Notes: generated by a model not told the origin, from the sequence alone. DNA of 64,000 nt from Synchiropus splendidus (GCF_027744825.2 NC_071348.1:2424563-2488562), one strand, 5' to 3'. Positions 1-12,298 are shown, numbered from the stretch's first letter. A program made the numbers and translations.

Positions 1-112
1 ATGGTCAGGGTTGGTGAAAGAGGACCACATTTCAAGTGCATTCGTCTTCCTGCTTAACTTCTGTTCTTCTGGAGATTGCCAGTTCTTTAGACGCTTTGTC
101 TCGTTTTTCAAG

Positions 113-1368
113 GCACAAGATCCTGGACATGCTCTGTAAAAACCCACCTTTCAACAAGGCCACCGACTCTGATCTGTGTAACGAAGCACTGGTCGACCAG
201 CTGTGGAAGCTTATGAACTCGGGTGAGCCTCCTCAGAACCCGGACACCTGCTGAGGCGGCACAGAAGCCAACACCTCTTGTTCCATTTGCTGCAGGCACC
301 TCCCATGACTGGCGACTCCGCTGCGACTCTGTCAATGTCTACTACACACTGTTCGGCTTGACCCGCCCCTCCTGCCTGCCGTTGCCGGAGCTGGGACTGG
401 TGCTCAATTTGAAGGAGAAAAAAGCGGTGCTGAACCCCACCATCAAGCCGGAGATGGGTCTGGGTGTTTCCATGGACACGCCTGCCAGCATCGGCGTCCA
501 CGGCGTCGGCATGAGTTACTCCGCAGTAAGTGCTTCTCCTGAGCTGACCCAAGATGGCGCCTCAGTGCAGCAGTCACAGACTTGCAGTCTTGTTATTGCT
601 GCCCCCTTTAGCTGCTGCATACCAATGTCTTTGCGTCCACCCTGACCTGAAATGTGTTTGCCGTCTGAAAGGTGAAGGATGAAGCCGATCCCATTTCCCT
701 CGGGGTGTGTGGGGTGGGCCAGCCTCCTCAGGGCCTGAAGAGAAAGGCCGACGCGCTTCTGTGTTCCCCCCCGGAGCCCGGGCAGGTGCTGCAGCATCAG
801 GACGGGGATGCAAGAGGAGCGGCTCATTTTAGGATCAGGGTAACGTGCCATCACCACACAAGTTCTCTGTCAAGCTCCGGCCAACTTGAACCTTCGTCCA
901 GCAGTTCAACACCATGGAGGAGGAAGACATCGACATGGAGACCGTCCACGATAGTCAGGCCTTCATCCATCAGCACCTGAACCTCCTGGAGAGGCCGTCC
1001 ACCCCTGGTCAGCATCATGTCCGCAGCCTTGTCTCGCACCGCTGGTTCCTGCTCCCGAGTCCATCTGTGATGTGTTTGCAGGGAAGGAACCGCAGACGTC
1101 TGAGCAGCCGATGCTTTCTCTGCCGGCCACTCCCGTGGCCCCTTTCTCCAAAGAGCCCGCAGCTTCCTCGTCCAAACACGGAGGTGAGCACGGCCATCAC
1201 CACCACCATCACCACCACCACGATCACAAGAAGAAGAAGAAGAAGCACAAGCACAAACACAAGCATAAGCACAAACACGAGAGCAAGGACAAGGAGAAGG
1301 ACAGCGTGTTCGCCCTCAACAGCCCCGCAAGCGGAAGGTCGCCCCACTCTCCGTCTCTGTCGGACTAG
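113..1368 (+). CDS. taf2: TAF2, transcription initiation factor TFIID subunit 2, C-terminal exons (5' part outside window)
   Basis: TAF2 is a scaffold subunit of TFIID that helps the complex contact the Initiator element in the nucleus. Five terminal exons are visible: 113-222, 296-525, 672-839, 902-1007 and 1082-1368, with matching phases and GT-AG introns as short as 62 bp. The diagnostic stretches are CNEALVDQLWKLMNSG, GLVLNLKEKKAVLNPTI and DTVHDSQAF-like (here ETVHDSQAF), all close to the end of human TAF2. The last exon encodes nine consecutive His, then Lys-rich and alternating Lys-His residues, and ends in SPSLSD, the characteristic TAF2 tail. The 672-839 exon (56 codons, with a GLKRKAD motif) has no obvious counterpart in the human protein I remember. 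A poly(A) signal AATAAA lies at 1471-1476. The N-terminal aminopeptidase-like domain is upstream of the window. Identity is firm; the extra exon's inclusion is inferred from phase only. Confidence 0.93.
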
Positions 1369-2157
1369 TCGCTGCGCCCCCTCACGGACCACGGTGCTTC
1401 CTCCTCACAGGGCTCTTTTAATGTGTGTTTTTATCTCACTTAACCCGCCTCTCCAAGACTGTGCTTTGAAAATAAAACCCTCCTTTCAATCTTTATTATA
1501 TACACTGTTTTTCCAAGTGAGTACTGCAGTCGTGCTTTTGTACCTCCATAAGAATCTGTTTAAACTTCTGCTGGTTGTATTTGTTCATTTTTTTTATACG
1601 TTTTTCATGATATTGAGGTCATTCTCAGTGGAGAGAAGCGACCTCGTGGTGGTTTTAGCTGTGGAGGTTTTTCTTTTGAGCAGGCTGGGGGACGAGCGTG
1701 TTTTCCATTGACCAGAGTCTCTTGAGGAGCTGGAGGCTTAGAGTGCTATGTGTGACCTCCAATCAAGGCAGAGACGCTCTCACAGAAGAAAACCTTCCTT
1801 CCATTTGAAGCCAGATTCCAAATGAATTCAAGAAATGTGTCTCCGTGGTTATTTAATGGAACAATATGCATGATGCCTTCCATTTCCTGTAAAGCTGCTT
1901 TCCTTCACTCTACGCCTGATGGAAGTAGGACATCGCAGAACATGCTGTTTGAGTTCACGTCCCCACGACCTTTATTTTGGGGGAATTTCTGCCGACCCTC
2001 CTCCAACCCTACCAGCAAGAATATGATCTGTTTTTGCAGCCCCTCGTGCCCCCTCCCTTCCTCCGCTCCATCCCCCTCCTCCTACACCTCTGTGGTGGTC
2101 CTGGACTTTCAGAGTCAGCATCTTTCCCCAGGAGTCTGGAGCGACACGACGTGGACC
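1369..2157. other. Intergenic spacer between taf2 and enpp2
   Basis: This holds the taf2 3' UTR with AATAAA at 1471-1476 and then the enpp2 upstream and 5' UTR region. No other coding signal is supported; the open frames across 1822-2247 have no recognisable homology. The two genes lie in tandem on the same strand, as in human. Confidence 0.7.
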
Positions 2158-5100
2158 ATGAATCTGCTGGGGCTGGTATGTCTTACTTCACATCGCTGTG
2201 CACTCGGCTTTCCTCCAATGCATTTCAATCTCTGCTTCTCACGTTAAAAAATGGGGGGTTTTTTAAGCACCAACAACTTGCATTCCTTCTCTGGAGCTAT
2301 TCTGCGGTGGGCATCAGATTCCGATGAAATGGCCATGCATTTCTCAGTGTCCACGCCTCTCCCCTTTTCAGTTGGTGTCTGTGCTGCGTGTCCTGTCCGT
2401 CAGTGATGTGTGTGTGAGTTTTGTGTACGGCCGACCCAGACGCTCAGGCGAGGAGGGGGCCTCTGCCAGGACAGAGGGTGAGTTATGTTTGCTCTGCAGA
2501 ACATCTCTTTTGTCCCCGGTGACCTTCAAACTTGAGCTTCAGCAGCTCGTAGTTAGTCCAAGTTGCTTATTCTATTTAATAATAAGGCTGCAAACTGTCC
2601 TACAGTGTCCTGGAGAGTCCGCACGGTCACATTCAGGAAACAACCTGAGACGCCTGTGATCATGACAAAGGCTTCTAATCTGATTTAAACAGTGTTGTGC
2701 TGCATGGCTGTGTTCATGTTCCACCGTAGGTTTAGTTGCTCAGTTTGCCTCTGAAATAAATATAGTGGAGTCATAGGTTTTATCATACAAATACATTTTA
2801 AAGAAATTGTTTCTCCTCTTATTTCTATGAAATGAAAAGCATCTCAGGAGTTTTCTGGTGGAGCTGAAATGTCTGCCAGTGCATATGAAACATGGGAGGA
2901 AAGAGTCCATGTGGGAGGCTTACAAGGAATCACTGTGACTTCCAAGTCTTCCGAGGTTTTTTTCTTCTCTCTCTCCCCTCTTGCCACCCCCCCCCCTCCA
3001 CCACCACCACCACACAGCCGCACCACTGTGCACACCTTCCTTAGCTGCAAAGAAGAACTACTAAACAAAGTTTTTTCAGAAAAATCATATTCTCTTAAGA
3101 CGGCTCTTAAACGTCTTCATTCCCTCAGTGGGAATGCCTTTGTGAAGGCGACTACTCACCGGTTCTGTGGGGTCCATGACCTTGCTATAGGCCGAATGCA
3201 CCTGTGTTGCTCAGAACACGTCTCTCCCTCCCACCGCCCGACCCAATAGAGAGGTCATGCCAGGTCAAAGTCAATGGACGAAATAGTAGATTGATCAATG
3301 ACTGTAAGATCGATATGTTTCGCTTCACAAAAAAAGTTGCGTATTGATCGAGGGCAAACGTGTGTTTTTTTTAAATGTCACAATTGGCAAGATCGTGCCG
3401 TCAAAGCCGAGAAATGTGGATAAATGTAGCAAGTTGAATGACAATGACTCTGTGACTCGGACTGTTATTCTGTGAATTTTGATGAGGGAGCGTCAGGACA
3501 AAGTCGGACCGGGGTCCGTTTCGCCAGAGTTTGACCGAGCGTGTTTGTCTCTCATGAACAGGCGGCTCCAGTGGCCACGACTCTTCCGGCTCCTGCAGAC
3601 ACAGATGCTTCGAGCTGGTCGAAGCGCAGCCGCCGGGCTGTCGCTGTGACAACCTGTGCAAGACGTACAACGGATGCTGCTCCGACTTCGACCAGCTTTG
3701 TCTCCGCACAGGTGCGGAAGCGCCATTTCATGTCGGTGTCACTGTTTATTTATTTATTTTGTTGAAAAAGGAGCACTTCGTCAAAAACATTTTATTTATG
3801 TTCATTTCTGCTTCGTTGTTCTAGTTATTGAAAACTAGAATTGTCAATCATTTTTCGTAAACTAAAATGAAAAACTGAAACTGCAATGTCTCTTCTAACT
3901 AAAATTATAGCGAAACGGTCCTTCATTTTTTTTGTCATTTATTTCATAAAGAAGCATTTGAAATGATTTAAAATCAGTTTATTTTGGCTGGGCTGGTTTT
4001 ACGACAGCTGCTGGCCAGGTACGGCATGTGAAGTCAGTGACGTCACTCGTGTTGAGGACCTGACGAGCGCTGGTGTCTCTGTTTTTTATTGACTATTTTT
4101 GTGTCCTATTTCAACCTTGTTCCAACACCACATATTGAAAGGAAAAACCCAACAACATGTAACTAAAAAAATAAATAAAAACGGAAACTACATGTTTTTC
4201 AAAAACTAATAAAACTAGCAACCCACTCAATTTCAAAACTAAATAAAAAGGAAAAACTAATGAAAACCCCCATTATAACCTTGCGCCATTCACCAAGATG
4301 TTATGACACAACATGAGTTCCATTGGTGCCGAGATTTTAGTGGCAAAAGAAGCGGCTTCCATATACATTTTGCTGGAGACTCGTGCTGTAGAGACCTGGC
4401 TGCTGAAGCTGTTGTGGTGGTTTCTCCCTCCCAGACGGAGGCTACGAGTGCAGCAAGAGCCGCTGCGGCGAGCGTCGGCTGGAGCAACACGCCTGCCACT
4501 GCTCGGACGACTGCCTCGCCCTCGGAGACTGCTGCACCAATTACAGAAGCCTGTGTAAAGGTTGGAGGCCTCCCCTCACACCAAGTTGTCATGACTGGTG
4601 CTGAAGAGTCGCTGGTGTCCTGTGTGACCGCAGGAGACACGACTTGGCTGCAGGACGACTGTGAGGAGGTGAAGAGTGCGGACTGCCCTGCTGGGTGTGT
4701 ATCAAGCAGTGTTGCCACAGTTACTTTGAAAAAGTAATCCGGCTACTGACTACTCCCTCAAAAAGTAACGTTACTGATTAATTGAATTTAAAAGTAACTA
4801 AGTTAGATTACATGTCACTTGTCAAGTGACATTTGGCAGCCGATTTGGCTCTTGCCTAAACAATATATTTTATGTCAATTTTGAGGTTGGAGTTCTTGGG
4901 GGTCCGGTGTTTTTCCATGTTTGGGGTCATTTTTTAGCACAATCTCAGTTCACACTCTTAAACATTGGAGTGAAAACCACACACAAAAAGCAACAATTAT
5001 GAAAAACAAAACAAAGTGATATATAGCCATTTATATAATAAAACGGAGGGATTAAATTATTGTTTGACTTTATTGCTTTTTTTTACTGCAAGGTAAACGT

Positions 5101-8100
5101 TTACTGGGTCTCAGTGTAGTTGCACTTAAGTGGCTGCTGTGACTCGCCTCGCCTCTAAATAGTAACCCATTAGATTACTCGTCACTGAAAGAGGTTGTGA
5201 TGTAAGAGTAACGCGTTAACACGTTACTGGCTTCACTGCGAGGCCATGGAGAGCAGTGACAGCTGGTCACCATGGCAGCACACAGCTGATAGGTTCATTT
5301 GCCTCCTGCAGGTTCGTGCGTTCCCCCCTCATCATCTTCTCAGTGGATGGATTTCGAGCGTCGTACATGAAGCGTGGCAGCGCAGTCATACCCAACATTG
5401 AAAAACTGAGTAATGTCCTCACTTGTTCTCACCGGCACATCTTGCTCTCTGATAAATGGCATCTAGCTGAGCCTCTTATGGCCCCCTGCTGGTGGGCCTT
5501 CCTTCCCGAGTAGAGGGTCGCTTCAACGGCGCTGCATCACTTTCTTGCAGGAACCTGTGGAACCCATGCTCCGTACATGAGGCCCGTGTACCCGTCCAAA
5601 ACCTTCCCCAACCTCTACAGCCTGGCTACGGTAGCCCTCGCTCGCGCCACCTCACACTTCCATCTCACTTCTTATCTCGCTTTTCATGTCCTCCTCCTCA
5701 GGGTCTGTATCCAGAGTCGCACGGGATTGTGGGTAACTCCATGTATGATCCTTTGTTTGACGCCACTTTCTCTCTGAGAAGCAGGGAGAAACTTAGTCAC
5801 CGGTGGTGGGGCGGGCAGCCAGTAAGTCGCCACTCACTGTGAAGAGCTGTGTCGCACGCTAACCTCTGACCCTCAGCACCACTCCCAGCTGAATGAGAAG
5901 GTCTTTCCTGTGCCCTAGATCTGGATCACCGCAGCTCAGCAGGGGGTGAAGGCTGCCAACTTCTTCTGGCCGGTGTAAGACCTGGCGGCGCTGGTCCGCA
6001 CGGCACCACGGACACGTTAACAGCTTGAGCTTATGTGTGTCTCCAGCGGGATCCCCATGGAGAGGAGGATCCTCACGATGCTGCAGTGGCTGCACCTGCC
6101 TCCAGAGGAGCGGTGGGTCACCACCAGATCACCACCATCCGCCTCCAGTCTACATCAGTGCTGCATCTTCTTTTCCAGGCCGTATGTCTTCGCTGTTCAC
6201 GCAGAACAACCGGACACGTCGGGACACAAAATGGGGCCGTCCAACAGCGAGGTGAGTGGGAGCGGCCAGCGGGTCCCATCAGGCGCACGTCATGCCTCGC
6301 TGCTGTGTTCCAGCTGGACGGCCCTCTGCGGGCAGTGGACCGAGTCCTGGGCCAGCTGATGGACGGACTCAAGCAGATGAAACTCCACCACTGCGTCAAC
6401 GTGGTGGTGGTCGGGGATCACGGTACAGGAGCGATGGCTGAGAGACACCAGTGCCGTTGCTCGTCCTCATGCTTTGCTCGGCAGGAATGGAGGAGGCCCA
6501 CTGCGAGCAGACCGAGTACCTCAGCACCTACCTGACCAACGTGGACGACATGGTCCTCATCCCTGGCTCCCTGGGCAGGATCAGGCCCAGACCTGGCAGG
6601 GGCTCCAGATGTGAGTCAGCTCAACAATATCCACCATCAGTGCCCCAACTCATCTGTCCTTCTTGAATTCCAGTCCACCCTGAAGCCATCGTTGCCAATC
6701 TCACCGTGAGTGGCATTTATTCCCCTCAAGTCCAGTATTTGCCGGTGCATGTCCTGCCTCAGCTGCCGGTGGTCACTTGCGTGACTTGAACATCATGTAA
6801 CATGTAACGGGCTTGTCTTTCCACCCGTCAATACTCTGCCTTGTGTCTCAGGGATTGAATGAACCATGGAGTTGTGACGTTCTTGCTGATTTATTTTCAG
6901 TACTGACAACACTCCTCAGCAGCGACAACGCTGAGGGGAAGCCCAGTTCACACATGCACAAAATGACTTAAAGTGACAGTACACCCGAACAATGAGACCA
7001 AGTAACATACACAAAGATGTATTAGGTGAATTTCATCTAGAATCACCTGGTTACACAAGTATTAAATTGCATCTACCGGAAACCAGAAGAAGAGAAAAGT
7101 GTTAGAATGAAGATGGCAGATGTAGGTCAGAGGCTGCGATGAACAAGTGTCATGTCTGTGATTCAGTGTTCACGTCCCATCACCTCCACAGTGCAAGAAG
7201 CAGAGCCAGCATTTCAAGCCGTACCTGAAGCAGCACCTGCCCAAGAGGCTGCACTACGCCAACAACAGGCGGATCGAAGATGTTCACCTGCTGGTGGAGC
7301 GACGCTGGCATGTGGCGCGGTGAGCTGCACTAAGACCTTGCTGCCCTCGGGGCTCTATAGCTGAAAAATCCTATTATGGCTTGCAGGAAAGCGCCAGAAG
7401 GGCGGCGTCAGTGTGGTTTCGCTGGGGATCACGGCTACGACAACAAGATGAACAGCATGCAGGTGTGTGTGGTCCGCTCACGTCAAGTCCACATGCTGCT
7501 CTGAATACAAATGGCTGTCTGTTTTCCAGACAGTTTTTCTGGGCTTGGGACCAGCGTTTAAACACAAAACCAAAGTTCCTGTGTTTGAAAACATCGAGCT
7601 TTATAACATGATGTGCGGTAAGTAGTTTCCATCTGAACTGACTCACAACTGTTGACTCAAGAGTCTAATGATGATACAGACCTTCTGGGAGTCAAACCTG
7701 CCCCCAACAATGGAACCCATGGGAGCCTGAACCACCTGCTGAGGAACCCTCCGCACAGGCCTGCTCCTCCTGAAGAGGCTTCACGCCCCACGGCCTCCAG
7801 TGTGGCTAACCTGAGGACGGATGACATCAGCTGCATGTGTCACAGCAAGGTAACCCCTTGGTCTTCTTCACGTATAAGCACAGCATTGCTTGGTGACTAG
7901 TCAGACCAGCCACACCCACAGAGAGGTGCATTAAGCCATCTTTGTTAGGCCCTAGGTTCAAGTCAGAAGTAGTTGGCTGCAGGTCGAACACTGTAGTGCA
8001 CATGCCAGTCCAGTGGGTGGCGCTGTAGCTAAAATGAAGAACAGTTTGCTAGAGAGAGGTGGTTTTGTGCTGAAATGTTGTCTGTGTTCTTGGTCCAGCT

Positions 8101-9647
8101 CATGATCTCGACTGATTCTAATCTTTTTGCAGTTGCGTGTAAAAGCTAGAGGCCTGAGAGGCTTGAAAGTGACCCTTGTACGAGGCTATAACCTGGAGTC
8201 ACTCTGGCTCTGTCTCTTACAGAACCAAGTGGAAGAGCTTAATCAGAGACTGAGACAAGCTCTCGATGGTCAGTGCAGCTGGTGCGCCGCAGGCAGCCGT
8301 CCAACACTCGCGCTCACCCCTCTCCCTTCTCGCCCCCACAGACAGCAGGAACCTGCCGTTCGGCCGACCCGCGCTGCTCTTCAGCAGCAGGTACTGGCTG
8401 CTGCGCCACAGTGACTTTGTCAGCGGCTACAGCGAGGAGCTGCTGATGCCTCTGTGGACGTCCTTCACCGTGGGCCGGCAGGTAGGACGTCGGCCGTCGT
8501 GACCCATCAGTGACCCGTCAGCGAACCTTCCCTTCAGTCCCGCCCTCTTGTGCAGACCACGGCGTCCGTGTTGCCGGAGTCACTGTCCGCCTGCCTGCTG
8601 GCCGACGCCAGGGTCCCCGCAGGCTCCGCCCCTTCCTGCAGCAGCTACAGGAGGATCCGGCCCCTCGTCCACGCCTTCCTCTACCCGCCAGGTACCACTC
8701 GTGACGGGCTTCACCAAACAGCCAGAGCCACTAGGTGGCACTCAGAGCGCCACCTACTGAGCTCTGAGGAAGCCCTTCACTGGTAAACCAAGTCCATGGT
8801 GGGAAGCCTCCTGCAGCTCGCAGTCACCCCTTCCTGTGAACCAACAGAACTGTCCTCCAGCACCGACAGGAAACGAGAAGCGCTGCTGGTCACCAACTCC
8901 GCCCCCATGTACCCGGCGTTCAAAAGTGAGTTTGCTTTGCCTTTGGACGGAGTGGAGCCCGGCTAACGTGGCGCTCCGTCAGGAGTGTGGCTCTACATCC
9001 AGCAGGTGCTGCTGAGGAGGTTCGCCAGTGAGAGGAACGGAGTCAATGTTGTCCTGGGGCCCGTGTTCGACCACGACTGCGACGGCATCAGGGACCCCAC
9101 TGAGAGAATCAAAGAGTTGGTTTCACCTTCAGGCGTGGGCCCAGTGTGATGGGACAGAAAGGGTTTTAACTCCACCCTCCTTCCACCGCAGGCACGCCAG
9201 CGGACCGCTGCCCATCCCGACTCACTACTTCCTGGTGCTGACCAGCTGCTTGGACTTCACCCAGTGTGCTGACTCATGCGGGGGCCCACTTCACGCCACA
9301 GCCTTCCTCCTGCCCCACAGACCCACCAACGAGGAGACCTGCAACGTAAGCTCCCGCCACCAAGGAGGTCCAAGAAACTGGGATCTGTGGATTTGAAGCG
9401 CCATTTCAATGCACACCGTATTATGATGCCTGGTGAAGCCCTTTCCGCAGCTCACACCACCTTCTTCCTTCCTCAGAGCTGGGAGGACGAGTCGCGCTGG
9501 GTGGAGGAGCTGATGAAGATGCACACAGCACGGGTGCGGGACGTGGAGCTCCTGACTGGTCTGGACCTCTACCGCAGGACTGCGCTGAGCTACACTGAAG
9601 TCCTCTCTCTGAAAACATACCTGCACACGTACGAGAGTGAGATCTGA
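2158..9647 (+). CDS. enpp2: ENPP2 / autotaxin, secreted lysophospholipase D
   Basis: Autotaxin is secreted and converts lysophosphatidylcholine to the signalling lipid lysophosphatidic acid. Twenty-five coding exons join in frame to 846 residues (human about 863): 2158-2175, 2372-2477, 3562-3711, 4435-4560, 4634-4694, 5312-5409, 5551-5630, 5702-5821, 5919-5974, 6047-6112, 6179-6251, 6314-6422, 6485-6610, 6674-6705, 7192-7319, 7387-7462, 7530-7617, 7680-7849, 8223-8268, 8342-8481, 8556-8691, 8848-8925, 8983-9115, 9192-9345, 9477-9647. Residues 1-24 look like a signal peptide, followed by a furin-like RPRR (27-30). Two Cys-rich somatomedin B domains (about 53-133) precede the phosphodiesterase domain. 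Metal and nucleophile residues are intact: D166 (FSVDGFR), T204 (SKTFPN), D306/H310, D353/H354 (GDHGM) and H465 (GDHG). A nuclease-like domain ends in [12 protein letters not shown]. The first coding exon has only six codons; that start is inferred from the signal peptide. The SMB2 RGD of mammals reads LGD here. Confidence 0.95.
3815..4275. repeat. A/T-rich interspersed repeat-like stretch in an enpp2 intron
   Basis: Both ends of this stretch are rich in repeated AAAACTAA-type words, for example around 3830-3910 and 4165-4265, flanking a less biased middle. This resembles decayed dispersed repeats common in fish introns. I see no clean terminal repeats or coding capacity, so the family is not assigned. 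It lies in the intron between the two somatomedin B exons. Confidence 0.4.
4706..5239. mobile_element. MITE-like non-autonomous DNA transposon in an enpp2 intron
   Basis: The left end starts GCAGTGTTGCCACAGTTAC and the right end, read on the opposite strand, starts GCAGTGAAGCCAGTAAC, giving imperfect terminal inverted repeats of about 17-19 bp. Sub-terminal regions (4725-4805 and 5165-5230) are dense in GTAAC/GTTAC words, a pattern I associate with abundant fish DNA elements. There is no transposase frame inside. I found no clear target-site duplication, so the exact borders are uncertain. The element sits wholly in the intron 4695-5311. Confidence 0.55.
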
Positions 9648-10675
9648 TCACGGCACCGTCACTGTGACTGGTGGATCGATCCAGTTTTCTACACTGGAAC
9701 ATGCGTCTGTAGTGTTGGATTCTTTTCTCCACCACTGTATCGAGGACCTGCATTAGATATACAAATGAATATAGACTCTTAAAGTGTGTGGAAGAGTAAA
9801 GCAATGTAGACAGAAGAAGTGAAAACACACAAGCGAGAACCACTAAATCCAGCCACTGCCAGGTGTGGCCAGAATCACAGTTAGAAACTGAGTCTCGACT
9901 CAGCAAGAGACTTGGATGGAGGATTCAGGAGCTGTTGATGTTTGTTGTTGAACTAAAGAGGTTTTGTTAATGGCTTTCTTGTGAGTGTCTTCACTTCAGC
10001 TTCACTCACTCTCGATCCTGAGACTGTTGTCAGGGGCTGTTGCGCCCAAAACACTGAAGAAATAGCCTTAAATTTAACTTGTCTTTTGTCATTGAAATAA
10101 TATAAAATAAGGGGAAATTTGGAAAATGAATTACACCATGACATATGGTAAAATATCAATACTACAGCCTACATATATTATATTTAAAGAGTAAGTCATA
10201 ATATTGACATTTTATATTGAAATTCATAAAATATAGGACTTAATCTTTTTTTCAAGGTTTGGGTCAAACATAAACATGGAAATAAAATAAGGCATTTTCA
10301 TAATTTTAGGGACAGGAAGTACAGATCCAATGAAATCTGCCCATTAAAAGTACTGTATTTAACATTTTGAATTCACTTTAAACAGCTGAGGAAATAAAAT
10401 GTAAAAAATACCTCAAAAGAAAAGTTATATTAAGAATTTAAATAGCGATAAATGAGTGATTTAGTAGTTATATTATCTGACCTCTTGGGGGCCACATAGG
10501 ACGGCCCCTTGTGCGGGACTTTCCTTGACCGTACCTACCATAGGTAGGAAACACCCGAGAAAGTTTGAGCTCTTTTATTGAGTGACCTCTAAAAACGAGG
10601 TCAAAGTACAACAACATCAAAGAATAAAAGCAAGTTGTTACCGGCACAAACAATAGTCCAAGTCAAAGGTATAAA
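9648..10675. other. Intergenic region between convergent enpp2 and alkbh1
   Basis: This AT-rich stretch holds both 3' UTRs. Possible enpp2 poly(A) signals include AATAAA at 10281-10286. On the minus strand AATAAA (plus-strand TTTATT at 10574-10579) fits the alkbh1 3' end, about 100 bp past its stop. No coding sequence is supported. It joins an 8q24-like block to a 14q24-like block. Confidence 0.65.
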
Positions 10676-12298
10676 TTACATCAGCGTGAGCGAGTCGCCG
10701 TCGCCAGAGTTGTGCCGTCGTTTCTTACTCTCTGTTGCTCCGACTCTGTCTGGGAAGCTGTGTCCTGCAGCAAGGACCTGTCTGACCGTCACGTTGACCC
10801 TGGAGTCCTGGATGTAGCTCCTGCACACCAGCCAGTCCTCGGCCGTGACGGGCTCCACCAACCGGGTGTCCTGTGGAGAGAAGCCCACAGGATCTTGCAG
10901 CTCCTCCGGCGCAGGAACAATCCGCGGCACCGCATGGTAGAGGAGGCGACTCTGACCCGACATGACCATCACATCGCCACTGTGCATGAACATGGCGGTC
11001 GGAGCGTCCTGTTTTCGGTAGCCTCCCAGGAGGAAGATGGCCGACTGTCCGAAACTGCAGGAAAACCAACCAGAATGAGACCACGCTGGGTGTGGGGCAG
11101 CACCAACCCACTCACCTGTAGGACAGCAGCGGCTGGCTGTGGTCCAGCTCCGACTCATCCACGTGGATTCCCAGGGAGGAGTTGGACCTGTAGTAGTTGA
11201 GGATTGCTGCCTCCGGGCTGAAGCTTGGGAAGCTGCAGGCCGCTGCGATGTGGCGGGACAGAAGCTGGAGGTCGGACGGGAACGGGGTGCAGTGACTTGG
11301 AGAGTAGGTCTGCGGTTCAAGAGACAGACTTGCAGCGCGACTCGTTCATAAGCTCCGACTCTGCACATCAGGACGTGGAGATGAGGCTCCCCAGACTCTG
11401 CTGCTCACCTTCATGTCCCAGTTGTAGTGGTAGCCCAGAGTCACCCAGCGGAGCTTCTCTAATAAGGTCTTGGGCTTCCTCAGATCACTGTGACGCCTGG
11501 GAGACAGTCGTTTAACCTTGGCTTCAAAACTGGCAGCAGTCGGAGGAGAGTCTCACCTGAGGCTTGGAGCACTCGTCCCCCAAATGTCTTGAGTGTCAGC
11601 CGGCGCCATGTGCAAGTCCAGGTTGCACACGTTGGGTTTCCGCGGGTAGGTTTTCAGACACTGTTTGATCCAGAAGTGCTGGGCGTCCGAGAGGAAAGGG
11701 TTGGTGATGAAGATGAACCCTGAAGAAACACAAAACAACTGAAACATCAAAGCTGAAGCATAAGCTGCTAAAAATTTACCTGGGAATCCGCTCAGGCCAC
11801 GAGCCTCCCACTGCATCACAGGCTTCAGGCCAACTCTGGCTGCATCCACATCACTCACAGCATTAGTGTCCAGCTGGACTGGAACAGTCTGTCAAGATAT
11901 TGGAGGAATTGGAAAGACAACAGAAAGATCTGTGAGGTGTTTTTAACAAACAGGAAATGTAGCTGTCAAAGTAAATGCACAAACATTAATAATAACAACA
12001 CCGCAGATGCCATTGAACATGCATATAATGTACATATATTTAAATTAATTACATCCTTGACATTATGTCATTAAAATGAGACAAAATGCAAGCCATTTTC
12101 GCCAAAGAGAAAGAACGTGTACCTTTGCTGTCGCTCACGTTTGTTGTCAAGCGCGACTAAGGCACTGACCTTTTCACTGGCAGAAGCTTTAGAGAAGTCG
12201 AGCACGTCACTCAAGTCCGGAGGAGGAGTCCTCCTCCTGTACAGCTTGAAAACTTTCCGAAAAACATCCACTTCACTTTCGAGTAGGGGTGCCGCCAT
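10676..12298 (-). CDS. alkbh1: ALKBH1, AlkB-family Fe(II)/2-oxoglutarate dioxygenase
   Basis: ALKBH1 is a 2-oxoglutarate- and iron-dependent demethylase or oxidase reported to act on tRNA, mitochondrial RNA and possibly DNA N6-methyladenine. Six exons on the minus strand, in coding order 12170-12298, 11780-11888, 11557-11719, 11409-11496, 11116-11309 and 10676-11054, give 353 residues, with all splice phases consistent. The HxD iron-binding pair is visible in [13 protein letters not shown] (H212, D214) and the distal histidine in LLYHAVPR (H268). The 2-oxoglutarate-contacting Arg region is [11 protein letters not shown]. The stretch [11 protein letters not shown], followed by AMFMHSGD, is nearly identical to the human protein. 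The start [10 protein letters not shown] is the first Met of exon 1; exon 1 ends at a GTCAGT donor, which restores homology with the human junction. The C-terminal tail is Lys/Arg-rich and short. Confidence 0.94.

Noticed and set aside
914..1711. 265-residue plus-strand open frame overlapping the TAF2 terminal exons
   Set aside because: Only its first part (MEEEDIDMETVHD) is real TAF2; it then runs through an intron and reads the last exon in the wrong frame.
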